DNA of 64,000 nucleotides. Origin: Sulfitobacter sp043557345 (GTDB lineage Bacteria > Pseudomonadota > Alphaproteobacteria > Rhodobacterales > Rhodobacteraceae). Where the stretch lies: NCBI RefSeq assembly GCF_043557345.1, contig NZ_JBIFFV010000004.1, forward strand, positions 1-64,000, read 5' to 3'. The position numbers were made by a program, and so were the translations under genes. The notes below the pieces were generated by a model, which was not told the origin of the DNA, did no database searches, and saw only the letters and a list, made by a program, of their open reading frames with translations. This document shows, in pieces, positions 1 through 8,274 of this stretch (its first letter is position 1; each line of letters starts with the position of its first letter).

Positions 1-76
1 CGGTTGTAGCTCAGTTGGTTAGAGTACCGGCCTGTCACGCCGGGGGTCGCGGGTTCGAGCCCCGTCAACCGCGCCA
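1..76 (+). tRNA. tRNA-Asp (GTC anticodon), lacking its first base at the window edge
   Basis: The cloverleaf is intact except that the first acceptor base (an expected G) lies just outside the window. The anticodon loop reads CTGTCAC, giving anticodon GTC. The T arm GGGTTCGAGCCCC and the 3' acceptor strand CAACCGC (66-72) are clear. The CCA end is encoded at 74-76. Confidence 0.95.
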
Positions 77-202
77 CTTTACCCTCTATTTCGTAACGTG
101 CAGGCGATAAGTCCCCGTTCGCGCAGGCTTATTTAGTGCGGCCCCTTGGCGCCTCGGAAGGTGGCATATGTGGCGACCGGGCAGGCCCGATCGCCAGCCT
201 GC

Positions 203-1573
203 TCAGGTCAGCGCATCAATGATGCGCGCCCAGGAGCGGATGCCTTTGTGAAAGCTTTCCATGTCGTATTTCTCGTTCGGGGAGTGGATCTGATCGTCAT
301 CCTTGCCAAAACCGATCAGCATCGGCTCGGTCCCGAGAATCTTCTGAAAATGCCCGGCGATTGGAATCGAGCCGCCACAGCCGATATAGGCCGCAGGCAC
401 TTGCCATTCGTCGCTCAGCGCTTGGCGGGCCGGTTCGAACATCGCATGGCCAATGTCCACCCCCGAGGCTTGGCTGGCACCGTGGCCTGAGAATTCCACC
501 GTGCAGTCTTCGGGCAGCATCTCCGCCACCATCTTGCGGAAGTTCTCACGGATGGCGAGCGGGTCTTGCGTGCCGACGAGGCGAAAGCTGATCTTGGCGT
601 GGGCTTCGGAGGGCAGCACCGTTTTGAAGCCATCGCCGGTATAGCCGCCCCAGATGCCGTTAACCTCACAAGTCGGGCGGGACCAGATCATCTCAAGCGG
701 GGTGCGGTCCTGCTCACCCGCCGGTTTGCTGAGGCCCACGTCGCCGAGGAAGGCGGCGTGGTCAAAGGCCAGCCCCTGCCACTGCGCTTCCAGATCCTCG
801 GGCAGGTCGGGCACGCCGTCATAGAAGCCGGGGATGGTGATGCGGCCTTCGTCGTCATGCAACGCGGCGATCACCTTGCTCAGCGCGCGGATCGGGTTCA
901 TCGAAATACCGCCATACATGCCCGAATGCAGGTCTTTCGACGGAGCGGTGACGGTCAGCTCTTCGCCCAGAAGCCCGCGCAGCATGGTGACGATGGCGGG
1001 GGTCTTGCTCTCGAACAGCCCGGTGTCGCAGATCATCGCCACATCGGCTTTCAACTCCTCGGCGTTCTCCTCCATGAAAGGGACGAGGGAGGGGGAGCCG
1101 GATTCCTCTTCGCCTTCGAGGAAGAAGGTGATGCGGCAGGGCCAATCGCCTTTCACCTCTTTCCACGCGCGCAGGGCTTCGATGATGGTCATCAACTGGC
1201 CCTTGTCATCGGCGGCCCCGCGGCCCCGGATCACGCGGCCCTTCTCCGTCTCCTCAACCGCCGGATCGAAGGGATCGCGGTCCCAAAGGTTCAGCGGGTC
1301 GACCGGCTGCACGTCATAGTGGCCATAAAACAGCAGATGCGGCTTGCCTTCGCCGACATGACCCACGACCATCGGATGCCCCGGCGTGGTGCGTTTTTCG
1401 GCTTCCACGCCCATGGATGTGAGGTCGGCCACCAGCCAATCGGCGGCACGGTCGCAATCGGCCTTATAGGCCGGATCGGTCGAAATCGAGGGGATGCGCA
1501 GCAGGTCCAACAGACGGTCGGTGGCGGCGGCCAGATCGTCGTCGATCCGGGCGAGAACATCGTCGAGGGACAT
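203..1573 (-). CDS. M20 family metallopeptidase (dipeptidase-like)
   Basis: A 456-residue cytosolic zinc aminoacylase/dipeptidase of the M20/M25/M40 superfamily, likely cleaving short peptides or N-acyl amino acids; the substrate cannot be read from sequence. Visible motifs are GHYDVQPVD (metal-ligand His and catalytic Asp), RGAADDKGQ (bridging Asp region) and EGEEESGSP (catalytic Glu pair), in the family order, with a dimerisation domain between. No signal peptide is present. I chose the ATG at 1573 because AAGGAA stands at good distance upstream; the in-frame ATG at 1645 has no such site and would add 24 unrelated residues. The gene stands alone, with a histidine kinase gene upstream on the same strand. 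Confidence 0.9.
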   Translation of the reverse strand: MSLDDVLARIDDDLAAATDRLLDLLRIPSISTDPAYKADCDRAADWLVADLTSMGVEAEKRTTPGHPMVVGHVGEGKPHLLFYGHYDVQPVDPLNLWDRDPFDPAVEETEKGRVIRGRGAADDKGQLMTIIEALRAWKEVKGDWPCRITFFLEGEEESGSPSLVPFMEENAEELKADVAMICDTGLFESKTPAIVTMLRGLLGEELTVTAPSKDLHSGMYGGISMNPIRALSKVIAALHDDEGRITIPGFYDGVPDLPEDLEAQWQGLAFDHAAFLGDVGLSKPAGEQDRTPLEMIWSRPTCEVNGIWGGYTGDGFKTVLPSEAHAKISFRLVGTQDPLAIRENFRKMVAEMLPEDCTVEFSGHGASQASGVDIGHAMFEPARQALSDEWQVPAAYIGCGGSIPIAGHFQKILGTEPMLIGFGKDDDQIHSPNEKYDMESFHKGIRSWARIIDALT

Positions 1574-1654
1574 GGGTATAATTCCTTGCGCTTGTGAATT
1601 TGGCGCGAAGGTATCAGGCGGGCAGGGCGTGTCCAGTGGCCGCAAGCCGCGCGC

Positions 1655-2731
1655 TCAGAAGGTGAGCGAGAGGCGGCTGCCCTCGGCGGTAAGCTGGCTA
1701 TCGACCTGCGCGTTCAACTGCGACGCTGCTGCCGCCATCAGGGTTTTGCCAATGCTGTCGGCCCGCGCTTTGCCTTCGTTCGCAGCCCCGATGCCATCAT
1801 CCTTGCAGTCAAGCTGGAAGCGCCCGTCCCGCAGGCTGAGGTCGATGTCGATATGGCCGGGCGCGCCATCCGGGAAGGCGTGTTTGATCGAATTGGCGGC
1901 AAACTCGCTGATGATCAGCCCCAAGGACGAGGCCGCGCTGGAGCGCAGTGTGGCGGGGTCTGACCGGTAGCTGATTTTGATATGCCCCGGCGCGGTTTCC
2001 TGCAAAAGCCCCACGACCTTGTCGAGGTATTTGCCCGCATCGACCTCATCGCGCCCCTGTCCGGATTGCAGCTCACCATGTAGCGTTGCCATGGCGTTGA
2101 CCCGGCGCTGGATGCCGTTCAGCACATTGACGGTGGTCGTGTCGTCCAGTTGCCGGGTGTGCAGCCGCACCATGGCCGACAGCGTCTGGAGCGAGTTCTT
2201 GACCCGGTGATCCGCCTCGCTCATCAGCACGGCTTGGCTGCGCAGGGCAAGGCGCAGGTCGAGCTGTTTCATCACCTGACGGGACAAAACGGAAACGGCT
2301 TTGCGTTGTAGCGCGGTCAGTTGGCGGGGTTTGGTATCAAGGATGCATAGGGTGCCAAGCGGCAGCCCATTGGGCGCCAGCAAGAGGGCGCCCGCGTAAA
2401 AGCGCAGCCCTTCGCCCGCGGTGCAAAGCGGGTTGTCGGCCATGCGCGGGTCTTTCAGCGTGTCGGGTATCTCGACAAAAGGGTCTTCCAGAATCGCATG
2501 AGAGCAGAGCGAGGTTTCAAGCGGCGTCTCGCGGGCATTCAGGCCTACTTCGGCCTTGAACCACTGGCGGTCCTTGTCGATCAGATTGATCACTGAAATC
2601 GGCGCACCACAGATTTCGGCCGCCAGTTCGACGATCTCGTCGAACTCCTCTTCACGCGGGGTGTCGAGGATCTCGTAATTATAGAGCGTCCGCAGGCGCT
2701 GGTCCTGCTGGGGATGGGGATTGGCGCGCAC
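1655..2731 (-). CDS. GAF-domain HisKA_2/HWE-type sensor histidine kinase
   Basis: A soluble sensor kinase of about 358 residues. An N-terminal GAF domain (LYNYEILDTPREEEFDEIV onward, with the ISVINLIDKDRQWFK stretch) is followed by a HisKA_2-type dimerisation box with the phospho-accepting His in ADHRVKNSLQTL, and a C-terminal GHKL ATPase with the N box ISEFAANSIKHAF and G box DDGIGA. There is no transmembrane segment and no receiver domain, so the partner regulator is encoded elsewhere. The GTG at 2731 is preferred because AAAGGG lies 9 bases upstream; an in-frame ATG at 2797 without a ribosome site would add 22 residues. Such GAF kinases commonly sense light, redox or small ligands; the ligand here is unknown. 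Confidence 0.85.
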   Translation of the reverse strand: MRANPHPQQDQRLRTLYNYEILDTPREEEFDEIVELAAEICGAPISVINLIDKDRQWFKAEVGLNARETPLETSLCSHAILEDPFVEIPDTLKDPRMADNPLCTAGEGLRFYAGALLLAPNGLPLGTLCILDTKPRQLTALQRKAVSVLSRQVMKQLDLRLALRSQAVLMSEADHRVKNSLQTLSAMVRLHTRQLDDTTTVNVLNGIQRRVNAMATLHGELQSGQGRDEVDAGKYLDKVVGLLQETAPGHIKISYRSDPATLRSSAASSLGLIISEFAANSIKHAFPDGAPGHIDIDLSLRDGRFQLDCKDDGIGAANEGKARADSIGKTLMAAAASQLNAQVDSQLTAEGSRLSLTF

Positions 2732-2943
2732 AACAAACTGCCCTTTCTGGGTTGGCCTTCTGCAAACATCAAACTGGCTGGCAATACAAGCATACATTCA
2801 TACATCCAGCGCCTGCCTGCGACAGTTCGCCCCGCAGAGGGGGCGGGATAAGCGATTGAAGCCTCGGCTTTGGATCTGTAATCATTCTAAAAGCTGAATA
2901 TGGAGGGGGCCCTCCTGTTCGCGCCAAAAGATGGAGACGCGCA

Positions 2944-4167
2944 ATGGACTATAACGAGAAGCTCGACGCGGCGATTGCGCGCCTGCATGACGAAGGACGC
3001 TACCGGACCTTCATCGACATCGAGCGCCGCAATGGTCAGTTCCCCCATGCCGTCTGGACCAAGCCCGATGGGTCGCAACAGGATATCACCGTCTGGTGCG
3101 GCAATGACTACCTTGGCATGGGGCAAAACCCCGTGGTGATCGAGGCCATGGAAGAAGCGCTGCGCGCCACCGGCGCAGGCTCTGGCGGGACACGCAACAT
3201 CTCGGGCACGACGGTTTACCACAAGCAGCTTGAGGCCGAACTGGCCGATCTTCACGGCAAGGAAGCGGCGCTGCTGTTCACCTCGGCCTATATCGCCAAC
3301 GATGCCACGCTCTCGACCCTGCCGAAGCTCTTTCCCGGGCTGATCATCTATTCCGACGCGCTGAACCATGCCTCCATGATCGAAGGCGTGCGCCGCAATG
3401 GCGGGGCAAAGCGCATCTTCCGCCACAATGATGTCGCCCATCTGCGCGAGTTGATGGAGGCGGATGACCCTGCCGCCCCCAAGCTGATCGCCTTTGAATC
3501 GATCTATTCGATGGACGGCGATTTCGGGCCCATCGAAGAAATTTGCGATCTGGCGGATGAATTCGGCGCGCTGACCTATATCGACGAGGTCCATGCCGTG
3601 GGCATGTATGGCCCGCGCGGGGCAGGGGTGGCCGAGCGTGACCGCCTGATGCACCGCCTCGACATCATCAATGGCACGCTGGCCAAAGCCTACGGCGTGA
3701 TGGGCGGCTATATCGCTGCCTCGGCCAAGATGTGCGACGCGATCCGCTCCTATGCCCCGGGGTTCATCTTTACCACTTCGCTGCCGCCTGCCGTCGCCGC
3801 GGGTGCCGCCGCTTCGGTCGCCTATCTCAAACGCGCGCCCGAGCTGCGTGAGAAACACCAGCAGCAGGCCAAGGTGTTGAAATTGCGGCTGAAGGGGCTG
3901 GGCTTGCCGATCATCGACCATGGCAGTCACATCGTGCCCGTCATGGTGGGCAACCCGGTGCACACCAAGCTTTTGTCGGACATGCTGCTCGAAGATCACG
4001 GCATCTATGTCCAACCCATCAACTTCCCCACCGTGCCGCGCGGCACGGAGCGGCTGCGCTTCACACCTTCGCCGGTGCATGGCCCCAAAGAGATGGATGC
4101 GCTTGTCCGGGGGATGGACATGCTCTGGTCGCATTGTGCGCTGAATCGTGCCGAAGCTGCGGGCTAA
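2944..4167 (+). CDS. hemA: 5-aminolevulinate synthase
   Basis: Condenses glycine and succinyl-CoA to 5-aminolevulinate, the first step of tetrapyrrole synthesis by the Shemin route typical of alphaproteobacteria. The 407-residue length fits the family. The start MDYNEKLDAAIARLHDEGRY is characteristic. The PLP-binding lysine is Lys248 in NGTLAKAYGVMGGY, the same number as in the Rhodobacter enzyme, and IDEVHAVGMYG carries the conserved Asp/His that hold the cofactor. A purine-rich GGAGACGC site precedes the ATG. The gene is followed by a 10-bp inverted repeat (4201-4226) and then the RodZ-like gene. Confidence 0.97.
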   Translation: MDYNEKLDAAIARLHDEGRYRTFIDIERRNGQFPHAVWTKPDGSQQDITVWCGNDYLGMGQNPVVIEAMEEALRATGAGSGGTRNISGTTVYHKQLEAELADLHGKEAALLFTSAYIANDATLSTLPKLFPGLIIYSDALNHASMIEGVRRNGGAKRIFRHNDVAHLRELMEADDPAAPKLIAFESIYSMDGDFGPIEEICDLADEFGALTYIDEVHAVGMYGPRGAGVAERDRLMHRLDIINGTLAKAYGVMGGYIAASAKMCDAIRSYAPGFIFTTSLPPAVAAGAAASVAYLKRAPELREKHQQQAKVLKLRLKGLGLPIIDHGSHIVPVMVGNPVHTKLLSDMLLEDHGIYVQPINFPTVPRGTERLRFTPSPVHGPKEMDALVRGMDMLWSHCALNRAEAAG

Positions 4168-4200
4168 CGCAGCGCTATTCGTGTTTTGCGTTGTCTTGTG

Positions 4201-4226
4201 GTAGCCTTTTGTCAAGAAAAGGCTAC
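4201..4226. promoter_or_regulatory. Perfect 10-bp inverted repeat between hemA and the RodZ-like gene
   Basis: GTAGCCTTTT, a 6-base loop GTCAAG, then AAAAGGCTAC. It lies 34 bases after the hemA stop and 62 bases before the next start. There is no run of T after either arm, so it is not a classical intrinsic terminator. It may be a 3'-end stabilising hairpin or a protein site. Confidence 0.5.
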
Positions 4227-4287
4227 ATCCGAATCGTTGGGGCGTGTTTGGATCAAAGCTACAGGCTAATAGGGACAGGGCATATTG

Positions 4288-5592
4288 ATGATCGGGCGAT
4301 GGGCCTCCAGAACCGCTGAGGACGAAACAGTCGAACCCAAAGGGTTCGATGCATTCGAATTGCGGTTGGGGGATGTCATGCGTGGCGAACGGGCCACGCT
4401 TGGTAAATCCCTGCTCGATGTGCAGCGCGAATTGCGCATCAAAGCCTCTTATATCGCCGCTATCGAAAACTGTGATCCCGGCGCATTCGACACGCCCGGT
4501 TTCATCGCAGGCTATGTGCGCTCCTACGCGCGCTACCTCAATATGGACCCCGATCAGGCTTTCACCGCCTTCTGCAAGGAATCCGGTTTCGCCGTGGCCC
4601 ATGGCATGTCCGCCGAAGCCTCCGTCGTGAAAAAGCCGAGCTTCGAGGAACGCCGCAAGACCCCGAAAGAAGACGATCTTTTCGCCCGGCCCAACACGCC
4701 CTTCGTGCCCACGGGCGACGGGTTGCTCAGCCGGATTGAGCCGGGGGCGGTTGGATCATCGCTGGTGCTGATCGCGCTGATCTCGGCCATTGGTTTTGGC
4801 GGCTGGACCGTGCTGAAAGAGGTGCAGCGCGTGCAGGTGGCCCCGGTGGATCAAACCCCGATCGTGCTTTCCGACCTCGACCCGCTGGATGGCGCACTGG
4901 CCAGCGCGCCTGATGCGGAAGACGATTCCGCCGCGCCGAAAAGCGTGGAAAGCCCCCGGGCCGAGGCGCTGGACCGGCTTTATCGCCCACAAGCGCTGGA
5001 CGTGCCGGTGCTGGTGGCGCGTGACGCGCCGATCGCTTCGATCGATCCGCGTTCTGTCAGCAACTTTCCAACGCCGGACCGCCCCGACACCGCCGCGCAG
5101 GGCACCGTGGTGGCCGGCAGCGGTGATGGCTCTTCGGATAGCATTACCAGCGCGATCGACGAGGCGCTGGTGCTCGCCAATGCCGATACCGATCTGCCCA
5201 AACCTCAGGTTGTCGAGCCTTTGGGCGAGAAAGTGCGCATGGTCGCGGCTTACCCCTCATGGGTGCGGGTGCGCGCGGCTGACGGTACAGTGATTTTCGA
5301 AGGCGTGATGAACAAGGGTGACACATGGGATGTTCCCGTCACGGAAGAACCGCCTTCCCTGCGGACGGGCGAATCCGGTGCGCTTTATTTCGCAATGGCG
5401 GACGGCTGTTTTGGCCCCGTCGGGCCGCGCGGGGCGGTGACTTCCAACGTGCCGCTCCACGCGCAAGCGCTGGCTGAGCTCTATGAGCCGGTCGATCCGA
5501 CGGCAGAGCAATCCCTCAGCCGGATGTTCGCCGATCTCGAAGGCTCGCTCGACCCTTCCGCGCTGGCGGCGATGCCCTGTCAGGGCAGCTAA
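4288..5592 (+). CDS. RodZ-like helix-turn-helix membrane protein (DUF4115 type)
   Basis: A 434-residue bitopic protein. The N-terminal cytosolic region holds a Cro/XRE-like HTH (LRIKASYIAAIENCDPGAF, typical of the RodZ family, which binds MreB rather than DNA in known cases). A basic, proline-rich linker leads to one membrane span (SSLVLIALISAIGFGGWTVL, near residues 150-170), then a long acidic periplasmic region ending in a DUF4115-like beta domain. A role in cell shape or elongasome organisation is inferred from the family. The ATG at 4288 is preferred, with GGGACAGGG upstream; a TTG directly before it is in frame. ispG follows 88 bases downstream, an order often seen in proteobacteria (rodZ-ispG). 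Confidence 0.85.
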   Translation: MIGRWASRTAEDETVEPKGFDAFELRLGDVMRGERATLGKSLLDVQRELRIKASYIAAIENCDPGAFDTPGFIAGYVRSYARYLNMDPDQAFTAFCKESGFAVAHGMSAEASVVKKPSFEERRKTPKEDDLFARPNTPFVPTGDGLLSRIEPGAVGSSLVLIALISAIGFGGWTVLKEVQRVQVAPVDQTPIVLSDLDPLDGALASAPDAEDDSAAPKSVESPRAEALDRLYRPQALDVPVLVARDAPIASIDPRSVSNFPTPDRPDTAAQGTVVAGSGDGSSDSITSAIDEALVLANADTDLPKPQVVEPLGEKVRMVAAYPSWVRVRAADGTVIFEGVMNKGDTWDVPVTEEPPSLRTGESGALYFAMADGCFGPVGPRGAVTSNVPLHAQALAELYEPVDPTAEQSLSRMFADLEGSLDPSALAAMPCQGS

Positions 5593-5680
5593 ACGCGCGG
5601 GCCGCCGCTTCCCATTGCACATGAGGGCTTGGCTGAATAGGTAGGGGGCCATAGCCCCTGATCCTGCGAAAGGTGTCTTC

Positions 5681-6805
5681 ATGTCGCTTCATTCCATTCG
5701 CCCTTGGCGCGATATTCCGCGTCGCAAGTCCCGGCAGATCATGGTGGGCAATGTGCCGGTGGGCGGTGACGCGCCGATCACCGTGCAGACCATGACGAAC
5801 ACGCTGACAACCGATGTCGCCGCCACCATCGCGCAGGTCCAAGCCGCCGCCGAGGCAGGCGCCGATATCGTGCGGGTCTCGGTCCCGGATGAGGATTCGT
5901 CCAAAGCCCTGCGTGAGATCGTGCCCGAAGTGTCGGTGCCCATCGTTGCGGACATCCACTTTCACTACAAGCGTGGGATCGAAGCCGCCGAGGCCGGTGC
6001 CGCCTGCCTGCGCATCAACCCGGGCAACATCGGCGATGAAAAGCGGGTGCGTGAGGTTATCAAAGCCGCGCGGGACCACAATTGCTCGATCCGCATTGGC
6101 GTGAACGCAGGCTCGCTGGAGCGGCATCTGCTGGAGAAATACGGCGAACCTTGTCCCGATGCGATGGTCGAAAGCGGGCTGGATCACATCAAGATCCTGC
6201 AAGACAACGATTTCCACGAGTTCAAGATTTCCTGCAAAGCCTCGGACGTCTTCATGGCCGCGGCGGCCTATCAACAGCTTGCCGATGCCACCGACGCGCC
6301 CATCCACCTTGGCATCACCGAGGCGGGCGGGCTGATGTCGGGCACGATCAAATCGGCCATCGGTCTGGGCAATCTGCTATGGAGTGGCATCGGCGATACC
6401 ATCCGTGTCTCCCTTTCCGCCGATCCGGTGGAAGAGGTGAAGGTCGGCTATGAGATTCTCAAATCCCTCGGGCTGCGGCACCGGGGCGTGAACATCATCT
6501 CTTGCCCCTCCTGCGCGCGGCAGGGGTTCGACGTGATCAAAACCGTCGAGACCTTGGAGAAACGGCTGGAGCATATCAAGACGCCGATGAGCCTGTCGAT
6601 CATCGGCTGCGTGGTGAACGGCCCCGGCGAGGCGCTCATGACGGACGTGGGCTTTACCGGCGGCGGGGCCGGGTCTGGCATGGTCTATCTGGCGGGCAAG
6701 CAGAGCCATAAGCTCGGCAACGAGGGTATGATTGACCATATTGTCGAGCAGGTCGAGGAACGTGCGGCGCAGATTGAGGCTGAGGCGGTGAAGGCGGCTG
6801 AGTAG
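5681..6805 (+). CDS. ispG: 4-hydroxy-3-methylbut-2-enyl-diphosphate synthase (IspG/GcpE)
   Basis: Reductively opens methylerythritol cyclodiphosphate to HMBPP in the MEP isoprenoid pathway, using a [4Fe-4S] cluster. At 374 residues it is the compact bacterial form. An N-terminal TIM barrel runs to about residue 265; the C-terminal cluster domain supplies Cys275 and Cys278 (SCPSCARQGFD), Cys310 (IIGCVVNGPGEA) and Glu317, the four known cluster ligands. The ATG is preceded by GAAAGG. It probably shares a transcript with the upstream RodZ-like gene. Confidence 0.97.
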   Translation: MSLHSIRPWRDIPRRKSRQIMVGNVPVGGDAPITVQTMTNTLTTDVAATIAQVQAAAEAGADIVRVSVPDEDSSKALREIVPEVSVPIVADIHFHYKRGIEAAEAGAACLRINPGNIGDEKRVREVIKAARDHNCSIRIGVNAGSLERHLLEKYGEPCPDAMVESGLDHIKILQDNDFHEFKISCKASDVFMAAAAYQQLADATDAPIHLGITEAGGLMSGTIKSAIGLGNLLWSGIGDTIRVSLSADPVEEVKVGYEILKSLGLRHRGVNIISCPSCARQGFDVIKTVETLEKRLEHIKTPMSLSIIGCVVNGPGEALMTDVGFTGGGAGSGMVYLAGKQSHKLGNEGMIDHIVEQVEERAAQIEAEAVKAAE

Positions 6806-6931
6806 GTTGGAGGCTGAGCCGCTGACGCTGTGTTGGGTGAGAGGCTGCGCAGAGGTATTTTTAAAAGGATGAAGATGTAGGGGGAGCGCGTGAGCCGGGA
6901 GGTTTGCGCGCTTTGTCTTATGTGGGAATGT

Positions 6932-7426
6932 CTATTTATGAGTGGGTTGCGGGTTTGTCTTCATGTTGTTTGGGCTGAGGTGTTTTTCTAGGACCACGGG
7001 GGGCATGTGGCCATTGAGGATCATTTCAGGCAGCACATAGAAGGGGGCGTTGGTGAGCCCTAGGGCGGCGGCCCAACGGGCGGGTTGGGGGTGGCTAAGA
7101 TCGTGCTGGATGAAGGTGATGCCATAACGCTCTGTGATTGCGGTCAATTCCTTGACGGCGGTGGCGCAGCTCTCGCAGGTCTCTGTGGTGAAAACTGCGA
7201 TGGGGTGGCCTGCCAAAAGGTCGGGGGCCAAGCGGTCGAGCAGGGAGAGGTCGTTTTGGATATGCCGTTGCATTTGCGACGGACCGGCCAGCGCTTTGGC
7301 GATAACATCGCCATTGGCGAGGATCGCGGCGCGGAGTTCGGTTTCAAACGCATCACGCGCAGCCGGTTCATCGGCCCCGGCGGGCAAGGCCAGCGCGAGC
7401 GCGGCCACGACTGCCGGGGCGCGCAT
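6932..7426 (-). CDS. Short DsbA-like thioredoxin-fold protein with a CESC motif
   Basis: An exported 164-residue protein: MRAPAVVAALALALPAGADE is a signal peptide. A helical N-terminal region is followed by a thioredoxin-fold core with the redox motif Cys84-Glu-Ser-Cys87 (FTTETCESCATAV) and a cis-Pro segment near TNAPFYVLPEM. It begins 2 bases after the stop of the upstream DsbA-like gene and shares its N-terminal helical pattern, so the pair looks like an old tandem duplication. This copy lacks most of the helical insertion of the classical DsbA fold. Its partner and redox direction are not known. Confidence 0.8.
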   Translation of the reverse strand: MRAPAVVAALALALPAGADEPAARDAFETELRAAILANGDVIAKALAGPSQMQRHIQNDLSLLDRLAPDLLAGHPIAVFTTETCESCATAVKELTAITERYGITFIQHDLSHPQPARWAAALGLTNAPFYVLPEMILNGHMPPVVLEKHLSPNNMKTNPQPTHK

Positions 7427-7428
7427 CT

Positions 7429-8178
7429 TTAGCCGCGCTTTTCTTCTACCAGCGCCATCATTTGATCATAGGGCAGGTAGCCGCGCAGCATTTCGTCTTG
7501 CATGACGAAGGTGGGGGTGCCGGTGATTTGCAGCTTTTCGGCCAGCGCGCGGGTCTGGGCGATCTCTTGTGTGACCGCGTCGCTGTCCATCTCGGCCTCG
7601 ATCGCGGCGACGTCCAGATCGAAGCTTTCGCCCAAGCGGCGCAGGGCGGGGAGGGTGACCTCTCCGTTGAAGGCCATAAGCGCATCGTTCAGTTGCTTGT
7701 AAGCGTCATCGCCCGCGACCTGTTTGGTTGCCACGGCAAAGCGCGAGGCCAGCAGCGATTGCTCACCAAGGATCGGGAATTCTTTGACGATCAGTTTGAT
7801 GTTGCCGTCCGTTTCCAGCAGTTTGGCCACTTCGCCATGGGCGCGTTTGCAGTAGCCGCAGCGGTAGTCGAGGAATTCGACCAGTGTGATATCCCCCTCC
7901 GGATTACCACCGACCCAAGAGTAGCCATCGTTGAAAATTTCATCGGCATTGGCGGTAACCAGATCGAAATCCGCCTGCATCTGCGCTTGGGCCTGACGGT
8001 TTTGCATCTGCTCTACCGCTTGCAGGATCACTTCGGGGTTTTCCATCAGATAGGCGCGGACCTCGGCCCGGAACTGCGCGCGTTCGGCATCCGTAAGCTC
8101 GGTCAGGTCCATCGCCCCGGCGGGGGCGGCAAGGGCGACAGCACCGGCGAGGGCGGGGGCGAGGAGGCGGGCGAACAT
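7429..8178 (-). CDS. DsbA family thiol:disulfide oxidoreductase (Com1-like)
   Basis: A periplasmic disulfide-exchange protein of 249 residues. The first 22 residues form a signal peptide ending PAGA. A helical region (VILQAVEQMQNRQAQAQM) leads into the thioredoxin core with Cys107-Gly-Tyr-Cys110 (DYRCGYCKRAHGE) and the cis-Pro loop ITGTPTFVMQDE near the C-terminus, with the helical insertion between. The family is often named DsbA/Com1 or protein-disulfide isomerase-like (DsbG/C-type helices). It is divergent from the aminotransferase gene and co-transcribed with the shorter CESC paralogue downstream. Confidence 0.88.
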   Translation of the reverse strand: MFARLLAPALAGAVALAAPAGAMDLTELTDAERAQFRAEVRAYLMENPEVILQAVEQMQNRQAQAQMQADFDLVTANADEIFNDGYSWVGGNPEGDITLVEFLDYRCGYCKRAHGEVAKLLETDGNIKLIVKEFPILGEQSLLASRFAVATKQVAGDDAYKQLNDALMAFNGEVTLPALRRLGESFDLDVAAIEAEMDSDAVTQEIAQTRALAEKLQITGTPTFVMQDEMLRGYLPYDQMMALVEEKRG

Positions 8179-8274
8179 GGGCGGTCCTTTCGGTAAAGCT
8201 GCGAAATAGGGGCCAAGGGTTGACGCCCGGCATCAGGCGCGGTGAAAGCACATGCCGACAGTAGGAGCAAGCCC

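Noticed and set aside
2887..4602. A 571-codon minus-strand frame over hemA
   Set aside because: Antisense of hemA, which is unmistakable; the His/Gly-rich product is typical of a shadow frame.
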